Source: Eremothecium cymbalariae DBVPG#7215
Taxonomy: Eukaryota > Ascomycota > Saccharomycetes > Saccharomycetales > Saccharomycetaceae
DNA: 64,000 nucleotides
NCBI RefSeq assembly: GCF_000235365.1
Contig: NC_016450.1
Span: forward strand, 1,178,001 to 1,242,000
Reading direction: 5' to 3'
Position numbers and translations under genes: made by a program. Below, piece after piece: positions 38,179 to 46,762 of the stretch. How positions within the stretch are numbered: position 1 is the stretch's first letter; each line of letters opens with the position of its first letter. A model generated the notes under the pieces. That model was not told where the DNA came from. It did not search any database and was given only the letters and a program-made list of their open reading frames with translations.

Positions 38179-39357
38179 CTAATTGGTAGCAGCTGCATTC
38201 AAAGCTTGTTCAATATCCTTTAAAAGATCACCAGTGTCTTCAATACCCACAGACAATCTGATTAAGTCGTCATAGACACCGGAAGCTTCCCTTTGGTCTT
38301 TTGGAATACCACCATGTGTCATGACGGCAGGAACCTCAAGTAAAGATTCAATTCCACCCAATGATTCTGCCAAGGTGAATAACCTAGTGGAAGCAGAAAA
38401 TTTGGCAGCGCCATCTGCACCACCTTTGATGCGGAAGGAAATCATACCACCGCCTAAGCCATCGCGGTGCTGTTTCTTAACAATATCATTGTTGGGATGA
38501 GATGATAAACCAGGATAATTGACACTAATTACTTTGTCTGACTTAACTAAGAATTCAGCAATTTCTTGTGCAGAGTTGGATGCTGTTCTGACACGCAAAT
38601 GTAAGGTCTTCAACCCTCTGTGGGTCAACCACGCGTCAAAAGGCGATGGAACTGCACCAATAGCATTTTGCAGATACTGCAACTTGTCATATAGAACTTG
38701 GCTGTTGGTTGCCAAAACACCCAAGACAACATCGGAATGGCCGTTGATATATTTAGTCGCTGAGTGGATAACAATGTCAGCGCCAAAGTTTAATGGATTC
38801 GATAGGTATGGCGACAAGAATGTGTTATCAACAACTAAAATAATATCTTTATTAGAGGATTTAATGATCTGAGACACTAACTGGATGTCAGTAACCTTCA
38901 AAGTAGGGTTGGTTGGGGATTCGATCCACACCAACTTAGTGTTTTCTCTGATGAGCGTTGGAAGGTCTTCAACCAAATTGTTTGTAAAGGTCGTCTCAAC
39001 ACCGTGCGCGTTGGCAACATTGTTGAAGTACCTATGAGTGCCACCGTATACATCACCAATTGAAATGGCGTGCGATCCTTGAGGTAGGGACTGCAAGATC
39101 ACAGCAGTGGTTGCAGAACCAGAAGAAAATGCTAAGCCGTGCTTAGCGTTCTCCAATACAGCAATTGCATCCTCCAAGTTCTTTCTATTAGGGTTCTGTG
39201 ATCTAGAGTACTCATATGCACCGACTGGAACAGCAGGAGAAGCCTGCTTAAAGGTTGTAGATAGAGAGATAGGCTCTATGACTGAGCCATGGATATCAAC
39301 GTGCTCGCCGGCGTGAACCACCTTAGTGGAAATTTGATCTGATGGTAACAATCCCAT
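38179..39357 (-). CDS. CYS3: Cystathionine gamma-lyase Cys3
   Basis: Cys3 is a PLP enzyme that cleaves cystathionine to cysteine, ammonia and 2-oxobutanoate, the last step of transsulfuration. The 392-residue product (S. cerevisiae 394) keeps SVIEPISLSTTFKQ, EYSRSQNPNR, FSSGSATTA, DVYGGTHRYF, VDNTFLSPYLSNPL, the PLP lysine in SATKYINGHSDV (K202), and LFTLAESLGGIESL with MTHGGIPK. The chosen start MGLLPSDQ is the first ATG; the frame upstream begins at a TTG. Codon bias is strong, suggesting high expression. A Met31/32-type site lies 181 bp upstream. It sits between SIL1 (YOL) and DEP1 side genes (YAL012W next to YAL013W). Confidence 0.98.
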   Translation of the reverse strand: MGLLPSDQISTKVVHAGEHVDIHGSVIEPISLSTTFKQASPAVPVGAYEYSRSQNPNRKNLEDAIAVLENAKHGLAFSSGSATTAVILQSLPQGSHAISIGDVYGGTHRYFNNVANAHGVETTFTNNLVEDLPTLIRENTKLVWIESPTNPTLKVTDIQLVSQIIKSSNKDIILVVDNTFLSPYLSNPLNFGADIVIHSATKYINGHSDVVLGVLATNSQVLYDKLQYLQNAIGAVPSPFDAWLTHRGLKTLHLRVRTASNSAQEIAEFLVKSDKVISVNYPGLSSHPNNDIVKKQHRDGLGGGMISFRIKGGADGAAKFSASTRLFTLAESLGGIESLLEVPAVMTHGGIPKDQREASGVYDDLIRLSVGIEDTGDLLKDIEQALNAAATN

Positions 39358-39970
39358 TTTGAAGTACAACAATAACTAGCCTATTCAACGATGTCCTTGG
39401 CACTCCACCGTCGAACCAATACACGAAGAATGACAATGCAGTCTTCGCTCTATATATATATCGATCTCTTCTCGAGAAAAGAAATGTTGTATAGTCGTGA
39501 ATGCTAAGATTTTTCCACATATTATTTCGAAGCGGTAGCCACAGTTCGAGAACGCAAGTATTAATAATCACCATAGGCTTTAAATGAGGCTCCAAAGAAC
39601 CAGCAATGTCTTACGGCAATATAGGAAAATAACGCATTAGTTTGATTCAGGATACTTTAGGATTCCTGAAGGTTCCTACTCTTTACATAATTTACTTTAT
39701 AATATATTTATGACATGACATGCGTTAAGCTGATCCATCGAGTGATCAATGCACACAGCCCCTAAAGATTGGAAAACCAATAGTACCGAGAACTAATACC
39801 GTTTCCATACCCCAAGGGCGCACCAGTTATGCCGAATGGACACCTCAAATGACCATCATACGCAGTCACCTAATTGTACTCAACCGATCTAATGCGTTTT
39901 TACGTGAACACTAGTAGTAAGGAAAAACAAAACTATATCATTAACTTTATTTGGTACTTCCATACACAGT
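39358..39970. other. Intergenic region, CYS3 promoter and RPP2 terminator
   Basis: A 613-bp gap with a TATA run at about 39451-39462 and a Met31/32-like site at 39538. The remainder shows no recognised feature. Confidence 0.45.
39538..39546 (-). promoter_or_regulatory. Met31/Met32-like site upstream of CYS3
   Basis: On the minus strand the sequence reads AACTGTGGC, matching the AAACTGTGG core bound by Met31/Met32, 181 bp upstream of the CYS3 ATG and about 80 bp beyond the TATA run. CYS3 is a known target of this sulfur regulon in S. cerevisiae; the site here is inferred. Confidence 0.55.
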
Positions 39971-40293
39971 TTAGTCAAACAAACCGAAACCCATGTCATC
40001 GTCAGATTCTTCGGCAGCTTCTTCGGCAGCCTCTTCAGCAGCCTCCTCACCGCCAGCAGCAGCACCGCCAGCAGCTGGAGCACCAGCTGCACCACCACTT
40101 GGCACAGAAGCCAATTTCTCAGAACCTTCAGCAATCAATTCTTCAACAGTCTTACCATCCAAAGCAGAAAAACAGCTTGTACCTTTTCGTCTTCAACATC
40201 AATCCCAACGGACTCTAAGACAGCCTTAACATTGTCGGCAGATGGGGTGTTGCCAGCAGCGTTCAACAACAAGTAAGCGGCCAAGTACTTCAT
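39971..40293 (-). CDS. RPP2A: Ribosomal stalk protein P2 (Rpp2A type), reading frame broken by one base
   Basis: The acidic P2 protein forms part of the 60S stalk that recruits elongation factors. From the ATG at 40293 the frame reads [20 protein letters not shown], then [17 protein letters not shown], as in yeast P2; after an A5 run on the plus strand (40168-40172) the correct continuation is one base out of frame. The second frame reads [19 protein letters not shown], the Ala/Gly hinge, and the universal P-protein tail ending [11 protein letters not shown]. The span is 323 nt, one short of 108 codons. A missing base in the homopolymer, real or from assembly, explains it; function in the cell is likely intact if it is an error. 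It is divergent from RPS15, as YOL039W/YOL040C. Confidence 0.93.
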
Positions 40294-40604
40294 TTTCTTT
40301 TACTGGTGTTTTTAGGCAGCTTCGTAATCTACTGACAAAACACTCTTTCCTTACTTCTTTATATAATACATGTTAACACACCTTCTTCCGGTGACCTTAC
40401 CGTGTGGAAGAGACCTGTCCGTACCAGCCAAGGCGGAAAGAGAGGGCCCAGTACACGGAATCCAGTCCGCGCGATTGGGCGGGGTGGACGGCGAGATCTG
40501 TCGGATGCGGGACGGCGGCCAATCACGCACCAGCTTTTTTTTAAAGTTTGAATTTTTCACCATTCCACTGCACGTGACCCGGAGAATACTTCGTAGTGTG
40601 TTTT

Positions 40605-40618
40605 ATATGTATGGGTGT
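40605..40618 (-). promoter_or_regulatory. Rap1 site shared by RPP2 and RPS15
   Basis: On the minus strand this reads ACACCCATACATAT, a strong Rap1 match. It is 312 bp from the RPP2 ATG and 315 bp from the RPS15 ATG, so it is placed to serve both genes. Confidence 0.75.
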
Positions 40619-40667
40619 GCAGTCACAACTTAATCCTTGCTGCGGCATGCCCCCGAAGGCAACTCCG

Positions 40668-40703
40668 CCTGGGACCTAGGCGGGGGTCCGCCTAGGTCCC
40701 AGG
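40668..40703. repeat. GC-rich inverted repeat A (16-bp perfect arms, 4-base loop)
   Basis: Left arm 40668-40683 and right arm 40688-40703 are perfect reverse complements, with loop GGGT. Each arm also contains the 6-bp palindrome CCTAGG, so alternative pairings exist. Confidence 0.95.
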
Positions 40704-40723
40704 TGTCCCCCACCGCCTGCCCG

Positions 40724-40776
40724 GCAGTCCCGGCCAGCCAGGCCAACAAGGCGTCGGCCTGGCTGGCCGGGACTGC
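40724..40776. repeat. GC-rich inverted repeat B (21-bp perfect arms, 11-base loop)
   Basis: Left arm 40724-40744 and right arm 40756-40776 are perfect reverse complements. It follows inverted repeat A after 20 bases, giving a double-hairpin layout. Confidence 0.95.
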
Positions 40777-40932
40777 TGGACGCACCTTCACCACGCGTAG
40801 GTACGGTCACTCTGTGCGAAGCTTCAACACCTAATTAGTTGTAGTAGATATTGGAAAATAAGCTGAAAGCAACAGTTAATCGGAATCAAGAAAGCTCTCA
40901 CATCAAGTATTCAAGAAGGCCGTACAGGAAAT

Positions 40933-41361
40933 ATGTCTGAAGCTACTACTCAAAGAAAGAAGACTTTCAAAACCTACTCCTACAAGGGTGTTAGTTTGGA
41001 AAAGATGTTGGAAATGCCAACTGAAGAATTTGTCAAGTTGGCTCCAGCCAGAGTTAGAAGAAGATTCGCTCGTGGTTTGTCCTCCAAGCCAGCTGGTTTG
41101 ATGAAGAAATTGAGAGCTGCTAAGTTGGCGACTCCAGTTAACGAAAAGCCATCTGTTGTTAGAACCCATCTAAGAAACATGATTATCGTTCCAGAAATGA
41201 TTGGATCTGTTGTTGGTGTGTACAACGGTAAGGTTTTCAACCAGGTTGAAATCAAGCCGGAGATGGTTGGCCATTACTTGGGTGAATTCTCCATCACTTA
41301 CACTCCAGTTAGACACGGTAGAGCTGGTGCCACCACCTCCCGTTTCATCCCATTGAGATAA
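40933..41361 (+). CDS. RPS15: Cytosolic 40S ribosomal protein S15 (uS19)
   Basis: uS19 lies in the 40S head near the A site and is needed for nuclear export of pre-40S particles. The 142-residue product equals the S. cerevisiae length and matches throughout: [59 protein letters not shown], and the C-terminal tail ending [13 protein letters not shown]. Codon use is extremely biased. No intron is present. The upstream region carries a Rap1 site and, unusually, a GC-rich double hairpin. Confidence 0.99.
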   Translation: MSEATTQRKKTFKTYSYKGVSLEKMLEMPTEEFVKLAPARVRRRFARGLSSKPAGLMKKLRAAKLATPVNEKPSVVRTHLRNMIIVPEMIGSVVGVYNGKVFNQVEIKPEMVGHYLGEFSITYTPVRHGRAGATTSRFIPLR

Positions 41362-41722
41362 GCTCATAACATTTCGGCTGTGAATTGAAGAATATTTACA
41401 TTTGTGATTGTCATACACTGTTGTTCCAATTTATTAATGTTTACGAATTGTTAGAGTTATTAATTGAGGGAGCAACATAGCTTGTTTCAATACATACCTT
41501 TGTATATTTTAAAACAACAATAAGGTTTTTGATTAGTATTTGAACTTGATGCGTGTAGATATAGAGGGCATTTTTTGAAGGCTATGTACTCTTCGCAGGC
41601 TTGTGTAATTATATGATGGAGCGGGGTTTGCCGTCGAAAGAACCATATTAAAAGCAATGCCCGTATTAGATTAAATACACCTACACACTTCCGCTGACAT
41701 ACATTCTTCATAATTTGACTCA
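41362..41722. other. Convergent intergenic region, RPS15 / DEP1
   Basis: A 361-bp gap holding the 3' flanks of both genes. Nothing recognised. Confidence 0.4.
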
Positions 41723-43294
41723 TTATCTTTGGAGGCTTTGTAAATCCTCGTAAATTTCTGAATCTTTTAACCCGTTTAAAGATGGTGCGCCAGGAAACCC
41801 TCCAAAAAACCTCTTCAATCCTTCCAAGTCACTCAATTCATTATTCAACCTCATTCTATCCACTATAACCTCTAGTTTGTCTACCGGGTTGTTCTTGAAT
41901 CGGAAGTTGATACCTTCACATTCCATGTCTTCTGATAGCGAGTCACCCTCGCGCCTCGGTTGTGATGGTGCAGCGTACCCGGTGATACAGCTTAACGTCT
42001 TCTTGGATATCTTCACAGGAACATGATAGTTAACTTCTGATACCAAAACATCCATTTCACGTCGTTCCTTATTTATGTCATACCATTTTTGTGTAGTTTC
42101 ATTTAGTAAATTATGCTTCAAATCCGAAACCTGGCGGTAGAAATTCTGATGAATAAAAGTTCTGGCTGCCCTCGTTTCCGTGTCGATGCAATGAAGCTCG
42201 TATTTTTGCCTATGGTATGCCCGCTTTAACTTGGAATCCCTTATGGAATCGATCTTTTGATAATATGTCTGCAATGCAGGATGTGACCCCTCCAGGCACA
42301 TTTGTAGTTCGGTTTGCAATTTTGTCAACTCGTTTTCATACAGGTGCTGACGCAGCTCTGCGAACTCATATTCAATCTCAATGATATCCTTCAGGGCATC
42401 CTGTCTCAGTTTTTCCCTTTCGATCGGCGGTGAATCGTCTTCTTGATCATCGGCATTCTTTTTTGTGTCTTTAAAGGAGCTACTGCCCTTGCTATTCGAC
42501 TCGTCCTCAGCATCCTCATCTCCCTCATCGTCCTCAGCATCCTCATCCGGTTCATCATCATCCTGGTTCTCTGTCGTCTGCGCTTGACCTACTCTATCTA
42601 CTATACAAGAAGGTACATCCATAGTAGACGCTAAAGTTTGAGTGCCATTGTTATTGTTCGTGGATGATACAGGTAACTTTGGTTTTTTAAACTTCGGATC
42701 ATCCTTATTTGGATCCCCATCATCATGCTGCTGCGTTTTTGATTCTATTTTACCATATCCATTATCTTCTTCCAAGTGTCTCTTTTTTGCATTCGAGGAT
42801 GCAGTTTCTGCCTGAGATCCGCTATCTTCAGCCACATACTCTTCACCGACCGCCTCATCTTCAACTTCGCCCTCGCCCTTGCACTCACCGTCCTCTCTCT
42901 TAGCCCTATCCGCTAAATCCCTTATCTTCACAGTGTTCAAATCCTCCCGCTCGTTATCCATCTTTTCTGTCTCGGCGTCTGACGATACGTAAAGCTCGGA
43001 TATCTCAAGCTCTTCCTCTTGCGACGTTAGCTTCGATAGCACACTCGACTTGTCGTCCTCAGACGGTGCTCGCTGCTGCTTGATATTATGCGATACTAAA
43101 CTTCCCTGTTCCAATTCTCGTATCTCGTCACCCTCTTGAATTAAAGCTAAATTAGCCTCGGTCAACGTATTCCTAGAATGGTTGTTACTTCTCCCTTTGC
43201 GTTCCTCAGAAATAGTTGATATAGAATTACTCAATCCCGTCCAACTATCACTATTCCCTTGTGCTTCTGTTTCCCGTTTTGAGTTTCCACTCAT
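41723..43294 (-). CDS. DEP1: Rpd3L histone deacetylase complex subunit Dep1
   Basis: Dep1 is a subunit of the large Rpd3 histone deacetylase complex. The 523-residue product (S. cerevisiae 405) has a long, acidic, disordered N-terminal half rich in Glu/Asp/Ser, then an Sds3-like domain (about 300-520): LRQDALKDIIEIEYEFAELRQ, LYENELTKLQTELQMCLEGSHPAL, a helical middle, and the terminal RFFGGFPGAPSLNGLKDSEIYEDL block typical of this family. SDS3 itself is the alternative, but synteny (YAL012W CYS3, YAL013W DEP1, YAL014C SYN8) favours DEP1. The N-terminal expansion relative to S. cerevisiae is low-complexity. Confidence 0.92.
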   Translation of the reverse strand: MSGNSKRETEAQGNSDSWTGLSNSISTISEERKGRSNNHSRNTLTEANLALIQEGDEIRELEQGSLVSHNIKQQRAPSEDDKSSVLSKLTSQEEELEISELYVSSDAETEKMDNEREDLNTVKIRDLADRAKREDGECKGEGEVEDEAVGEEYVAEDSGSQAETASSNAKKRHLEEDNGYGKIESKTQQHDDGDPNKDDPKFKKPKLPVSSTNNNNGTQTLASTMDVPSCIVDRVGQAQTTENQDDDEPDEDAEDDEGDEDAEDESNSKGSSSFKDTKKNADDQEDDSPPIEREKLRQDALKDIIEIEYEFAELRQHLYENELTKLQTELQMCLEGSHPALQTYYQKIDSIRDSKLKRAYHRQKYELHCIDTETRAARTFIHQNFYRQVSDLKHNLLNETTQKWYDINKERREMDVLVSEVNYHVPVKISKKTLSCITGYAAPSQPRREGDSLSEDMECEGINFRFKNNPVDKLEVIVDRMRLNNELSDLEGLKRFFGGFPGAPSLNGLKDSEIYEDLQSLQR

Positions 43295-43662
43295 CTGAAT
43301 GTCTTATCCCCTATGGTATTTTCCTGTAATCACCCTTTGACTACACCTTTCTACTTTTCTTTGTAAAGTCCAAAACTTTAGGCAGGCTCTTTCTAGCTCT
43401 CGTTACAACGCCAACTAAACTCAGTAATGATCAATTGAACTGATACCGCTGTACTTCTAGTGAATTTTATAAGCCTGGCTAAACTATAGAACCCCACGAT
43501 TTCCAAGCACCGTCCTGCTTTTTGTAACTAACCACATATTACCAAAATGAAAAGGGAACTCAAATCCTGCCTGCATAAAAGACAGGCCTAAAAGCAACTA
43601 AAATTAAGAGACAAGTTCTTTATCTCGCAGGAATTAAGTCTCTGTGTACGATGGTTTGGTGG

Positions 43663-43683
43663 TCACGTGGACATATCACGTGA
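43663..43683. promoter_or_regulatory. Pair of Cbf1-type boxes, NOP12 promoter
   Basis: TCACGTGG at 43663-43670 and TCACGTGA at 43676-43683 are spaced 13 bp start to start, about 1.2 helical turns. They lie 170-195 bp upstream of NOP12. Confidence 0.5.
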
Positions 43684-43717
43684 TATGATCGCGTGCCAGT
43701 TTGGGGAGCTCGTGGCT

Positions 43718-43727
43718 GGAAAATTTT
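43718..43727 (+). promoter_or_regulatory. RRPE-like element, NOP12 promoter
   Basis: GGAAAATTTT resembles the ribosomal RNA processing element (TGAAAAATTTT, bound by Stb3), 131 bp upstream of NOP12 and next to PAC boxes, the usual pairing in ribosome-biogenesis genes. Confidence 0.6.
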
Positions 43728-43761
43728 ATAAGTTTCATCAGCTCATCATCATCTCTTTGGA

Positions 43762-43770
43762 GCGATGAGC
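43762..43770 (+). promoter_or_regulatory. PAC element GCGATGAGC, NOP12 promoter
   Basis: A perfect GCGATGAG PAC box (bound by Dot6/Tod6) lies 88-96 bp upstream of NOP12; an inverted partial copy is at 43741-43747. Together with the RRPE-like box this marks NOP12 as part of the ribosome-biogenesis regulon. Confidence 0.75.
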
Positions 43771-43857
43771 AGCGTGATGAGAAGAAAATATTAGAAGCAA
43801 CAGAGACAAGAGTTTAGAGGTATATAGCATTGTGTGGGTTGTGATCAAGGTATTATA

Positions 43858-45150
43858 ATGTCGGCATTAGTTAATCTTTTTGGGTCTTTGAAGACGGACA
43901 AGCTGCAGAAGAATGTCGCGGACTTGCTGCAGACGTCGAGCGGGCCGGTGGACACATTGCAGGTGAAGGCTAAGAAGAGAACGGTGTTGGAGGAAGATCA
44001 TAACGAGGAGGAAGAACATAACGAGGATGTTCTGGACGGTAAGGTGGAGGCGGTTGCCAGGAAGCGGGTGAAGAGAATGTCTGGGGAGGAGGAGCAAGAT
44101 AACCTAGAAGGAGAATACTTCGCCAAGATACTGGGAGAGGAGGAGAAGGAGGAGAAGGAGGAGAAGGATGCTGGGGCAGGTGTAAAGATGGGTGAAGGAG
44201 CGAACGCTAGCAGGATTGATTTGAAAGAATTCGAACTTGAGAAAGCAGATAGGACTGTGTTTGTTGGTAATGTCACACATGATGCAATCGTATCGAAAAA
44301 GGTTTATAAGGAATTTAAAAAACTGTTAAGTTTAGCTACAGATAGGAATAGTTTAGATGAGGGGGACGAGGACGAGTATGCGGGAGGTAGCAAGCAGTCC
44401 ACAGAAAATCCCAAGGTCGAGAGTATCAGATTTAGGTCAATTGCGTTTGAGGAGCCGTTGCCAAGAAAGGTTGCATTTGTACAGCAAAAATTGCATAAGT
44501 CTAGAGATTCGGTTAATGCGTATGTCGTATACAAAGAGCGTTCATCAATTCCAGTTGTATGTAAGGCGTTGAATGGGGTTGTATTCCATGGTCATCATTT
44601 AAGATTCGACTCGGTTGCCCACCCGGCTCCTCACGATAAGAAGAGATCTGTATTTGTGGGGAATCTAGACTTTGAGGAAATTGAAGAGAATTTATGGAAA
44701 CATTTTGAGTCCTGTGGGGACATCGAATATGTTCGTATTATCAGAGACCCAAAAAGTAACGTTGGAAAGGGATTCGCCTACGTGCAGTTTATGGATGCCG
44801 GATCGGTGAACAAAGCACTGCTGTTACATGAAAAGAAAATGACAATTGGTAAATGCAGAAAGCTTCGCGTCAGTAGATGTAAGAATATGAAGAAGGTTCA
44901 GCCGCTGCCCGGTAAGTTGAACAAATTGACTGATCAACAAAAGACGAAGATTGGCAGAGCCAAGAAAATCTTGGGTAATGTAGACAGAGCCACCATTGGT
45001 AAGAAATTAACCATAGAAGGACAAAGAGCCAGCAAAGATGATACCACCCCAAATCTCAACAGGAAAAAGAAAAGATCAAAAACTGGTAGAGTGACTAAAC
45101 GTTCTCAAGCTTTCAAAAAATCAATGAGGGACACATCTAAATCAAAGTAA
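43858..45150 (+). CDS. NOP12: Nucleolar RNA-binding protein Nop12 (pre-25S rRNA processing)
   Basis: Nop12 is a nucleolar two-RRM protein needed for pre-25S rRNA processing. The 430-residue product (S. cerevisiae 459) begins MSALVNLFGS, followed by an acidic, charged N-terminal third. RRM1 starts at about residue 135 (RTVFVGNV) and contains a charged insertion; RRM2 starts at about 262 (KRSVFVGNLDFEEIEENLWKHF) with RNP1 KGFAYVQF. The tail is strongly basic (KKKRSKTGRVTKRSQAFKK), suited to nucleolar targeting. The start is the first ATG; a longer open frame upstream lacks one. Order RPS15-NOP12 equals YOL040C-YOL041C, with DEP1 interleaved. Confidence 0.96.
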   Translation: MSALVNLFGSLKTDKLQKNVADLLQTSSGPVDTLQVKAKKRTVLEEDHNEEEEHNEDVLDGKVEAVARKRVKRMSGEEEQDNLEGEYFAKILGEEEKEEKEEKDAGAGVKMGEGANASRIDLKEFELEKADRTVFVGNVTHDAIVSKKVYKEFKKLLSLATDRNSLDEGDEDEYAGGSKQSTENPKVESIRFRSIAFEEPLPRKVAFVQQKLHKSRDSVNAYVVYKERSSIPVVCKALNGVVFHGHHLRFDSVAHPAPHDKKRSVFVGNLDFEEIEENLWKHFESCGDIEYVRIIRDPKSNVGKGFAYVQFMDAGSVNKALLLHEKKMTIGKCRKLRVSRCKNMKKVQPLPGKLNKLTDQQKTKIGRAKKILGNVDRATIGKKLTIEGQRASKDDTTPNLNRKKKRSKTGRVTKRSQAFKKSMRDTSKSK

Positions 45151-45477
45151 GTCCGATTTATTTAGGCCTATTTGGATTTCAGTCACCGCAAAATAAATAG
45201 CTGAGTTCTGCAAGGCTTTGCATCACTTCAATATAGTTAGAAGATAATCAATTTATTCTCTGCAACTAAAATAGCACTGTATTTTAAAGGCAGCAGTAGT
45301 ATTCATAGTATGTATCCGCTTAATTCATATCGACTGACCCGGGTTGCTCAGCTGTCGCGCTAACGTTAAACAGTTAATTTTTAAAACTTTCGACCGAAGT
45401 TAAACTGTGTTCCTTAAAACCTCCATAGATTTAGAGGAGCGGAGCCGTTTTATCACAACTAGAAGGATCACAGCACA
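45151..45477. other. Intergenic region, NOP12 terminator and SYN8 promoter
   Basis: A 327-bp gap between same-strand genes. No convincing motif. Confidence 0.4.
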
Positions 45478-46280
45478 ATGTTTGATGTTCTGCAGCTGTC
45501 TTATGAGGTTGAAAAGTTGATAAATCTGGTCGAAGAAAGATCTCGATTGGTTAATATGTTGAAAATGCAACCTTCGAAAAACGATAACCTAAAGTTAAAA
45601 AACATATCAATAGGGTACTGGATATGCTTCAGGAAGGTGATATAGATGTAGATTACGAAAATGAGGAGGACTTGAATGACTTAACACTTAAATACAATGA
45701 GTGCATTGAAGATTTTCCAGATGAGTTAATAAATAAAGACTTATACCTTTTTAAACGGAAACCAAGGCAGACCTCTAAAAGTTTGTATCCTCCAAATGAA
45801 GTCAAGCGTGTGAGATTCCAGGAGAATCCAATCGAGGAACAAGAACCCTTTAGCAATGACATGCCCCAATTTAAGCCGTGTATGGATGATCGTGATGTTG
45901 AGTTTGCTCAAGATAAACAGAAACTATTTGACGAACGTACTCCTACTCCTGATGGGCAGATTAGACATTCGCCACTTACAAATCAAGATCTATTTATTCA
46001 TCAGCAACAACAACTTATGGAACAAGATACACAGTTGGATCATTTATCAGATTCAATACGTCGCAATCACAGGCTGACTGTGGATATAAATAGAGAAGTT
46101 ACAGATCAAAATGACGGGGTATTGAATGATCTGGAAAACATGCTAAATAGTTCTACTCAAAACCTGGATAGAGCAAGGAGGAGGCTTCAGATATTTGAAA
46201 AGACTGCGAGAGAAAACGGTCCGTGTTTTATGATTGTGGTTTTGTCGATGATTCTCGTACTGTTATTGGTTGTATTATAG
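45478..46280 (+). CDS. SYN8: Endosomal Qc-SNARE Syn8, reading frame broken by one base
   Basis: Syn8 is a tail-anchored Q-SNARE of endosome/vacuole traffic. From the ATG at 45478 the frame reads MFDVLQLSYEVEKLINLVEE, like S. cerevisiae MDVLKLGYELDQLSDVVEE, for 42 codons up to an A6 run (45597-45602). The correct continuation (HINRVLDMLQEGDIDVDYEN) is in the -1 frame and stays open to 46280. This second part has the SNARE helix (QQQQLMEQDTQLDHLSDSI, zero-layer Gln in VTDQNDG) and a C-terminal membrane anchor (MIVVLSMILVLLLVVL). The span is 803 nt, one base short of 268 codons. Without a frame change the product would end after 55 residues at TAG 45643. Either a base is missing or the frame shifts (see findings). 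Confidence 0.9.
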
Positions 46281-46762
46281 TGGGAGTTTCGGAAAATATC
46301 GTATGTTATTGGTCTAAGCATTGGAAGTGAAAGGATTAAAGTTACGAAATGAATATGAAATAAATATATACAATTTCTCCAGAAAAAATGAAATGAAAGA
46401 TCTTGACTGGAGTGGATAATTGAATGCGTCAGCTACTCTAACCATTTATTAATTTGATCGAGATCAGTCAATAAAAAAATATAAAAGATAAAGCCTTCTA
46501 TCATCATTAGAAATAATTTAAAAATTGTTTTTAAAACGTAAAATAACCAAATAACATAACGAGAAAAGTAAAAAAAGGAATCGATTTTGCAAATCATTAA
46601 TAATTAAAAACAATTGTATCGACCAAAACTTAATTTTAAAACCAACCAAATTTCATCTCTCTAAGAATATTAAACGTAACCTTTGTAATATTGTAGCATG
46701 TTTGCTTTTCATTAACGTCTAAACGTCTTTTTTGCACTGTCATCCACCACCACTTTTACTAA
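46281..46762. other. Convergent intergenic region, SYN8 / Gln-rich gene
   Basis: A 482-bp strongly AT-rich gap with many A and T runs. No RNA gene or motif recognised. Confidence 0.4.

Larger units (their letters stand above)
40294..40932. other. Divergent promoter region, RPP2 / RPS15, with GC-rich double hairpin
   Basis: A 639-bp gap between two ribosomal-protein genes. It has one good Rap1 site (40605), a CACGTGA (40571) and, between the Rap1 site and RPS15, a dense GC-rich block (about 40640-40800) with two long perfect inverted repeats. Confidence 0.6.
43295..43857. other. Divergent promoter region, DEP1 / NOP12
   Basis: A 563-bp gap with a cluster of sites on the NOP12 side: two CACGTG boxes, an RRPE-like box, and PAC elements in both orientations. 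Confidence 0.55.
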
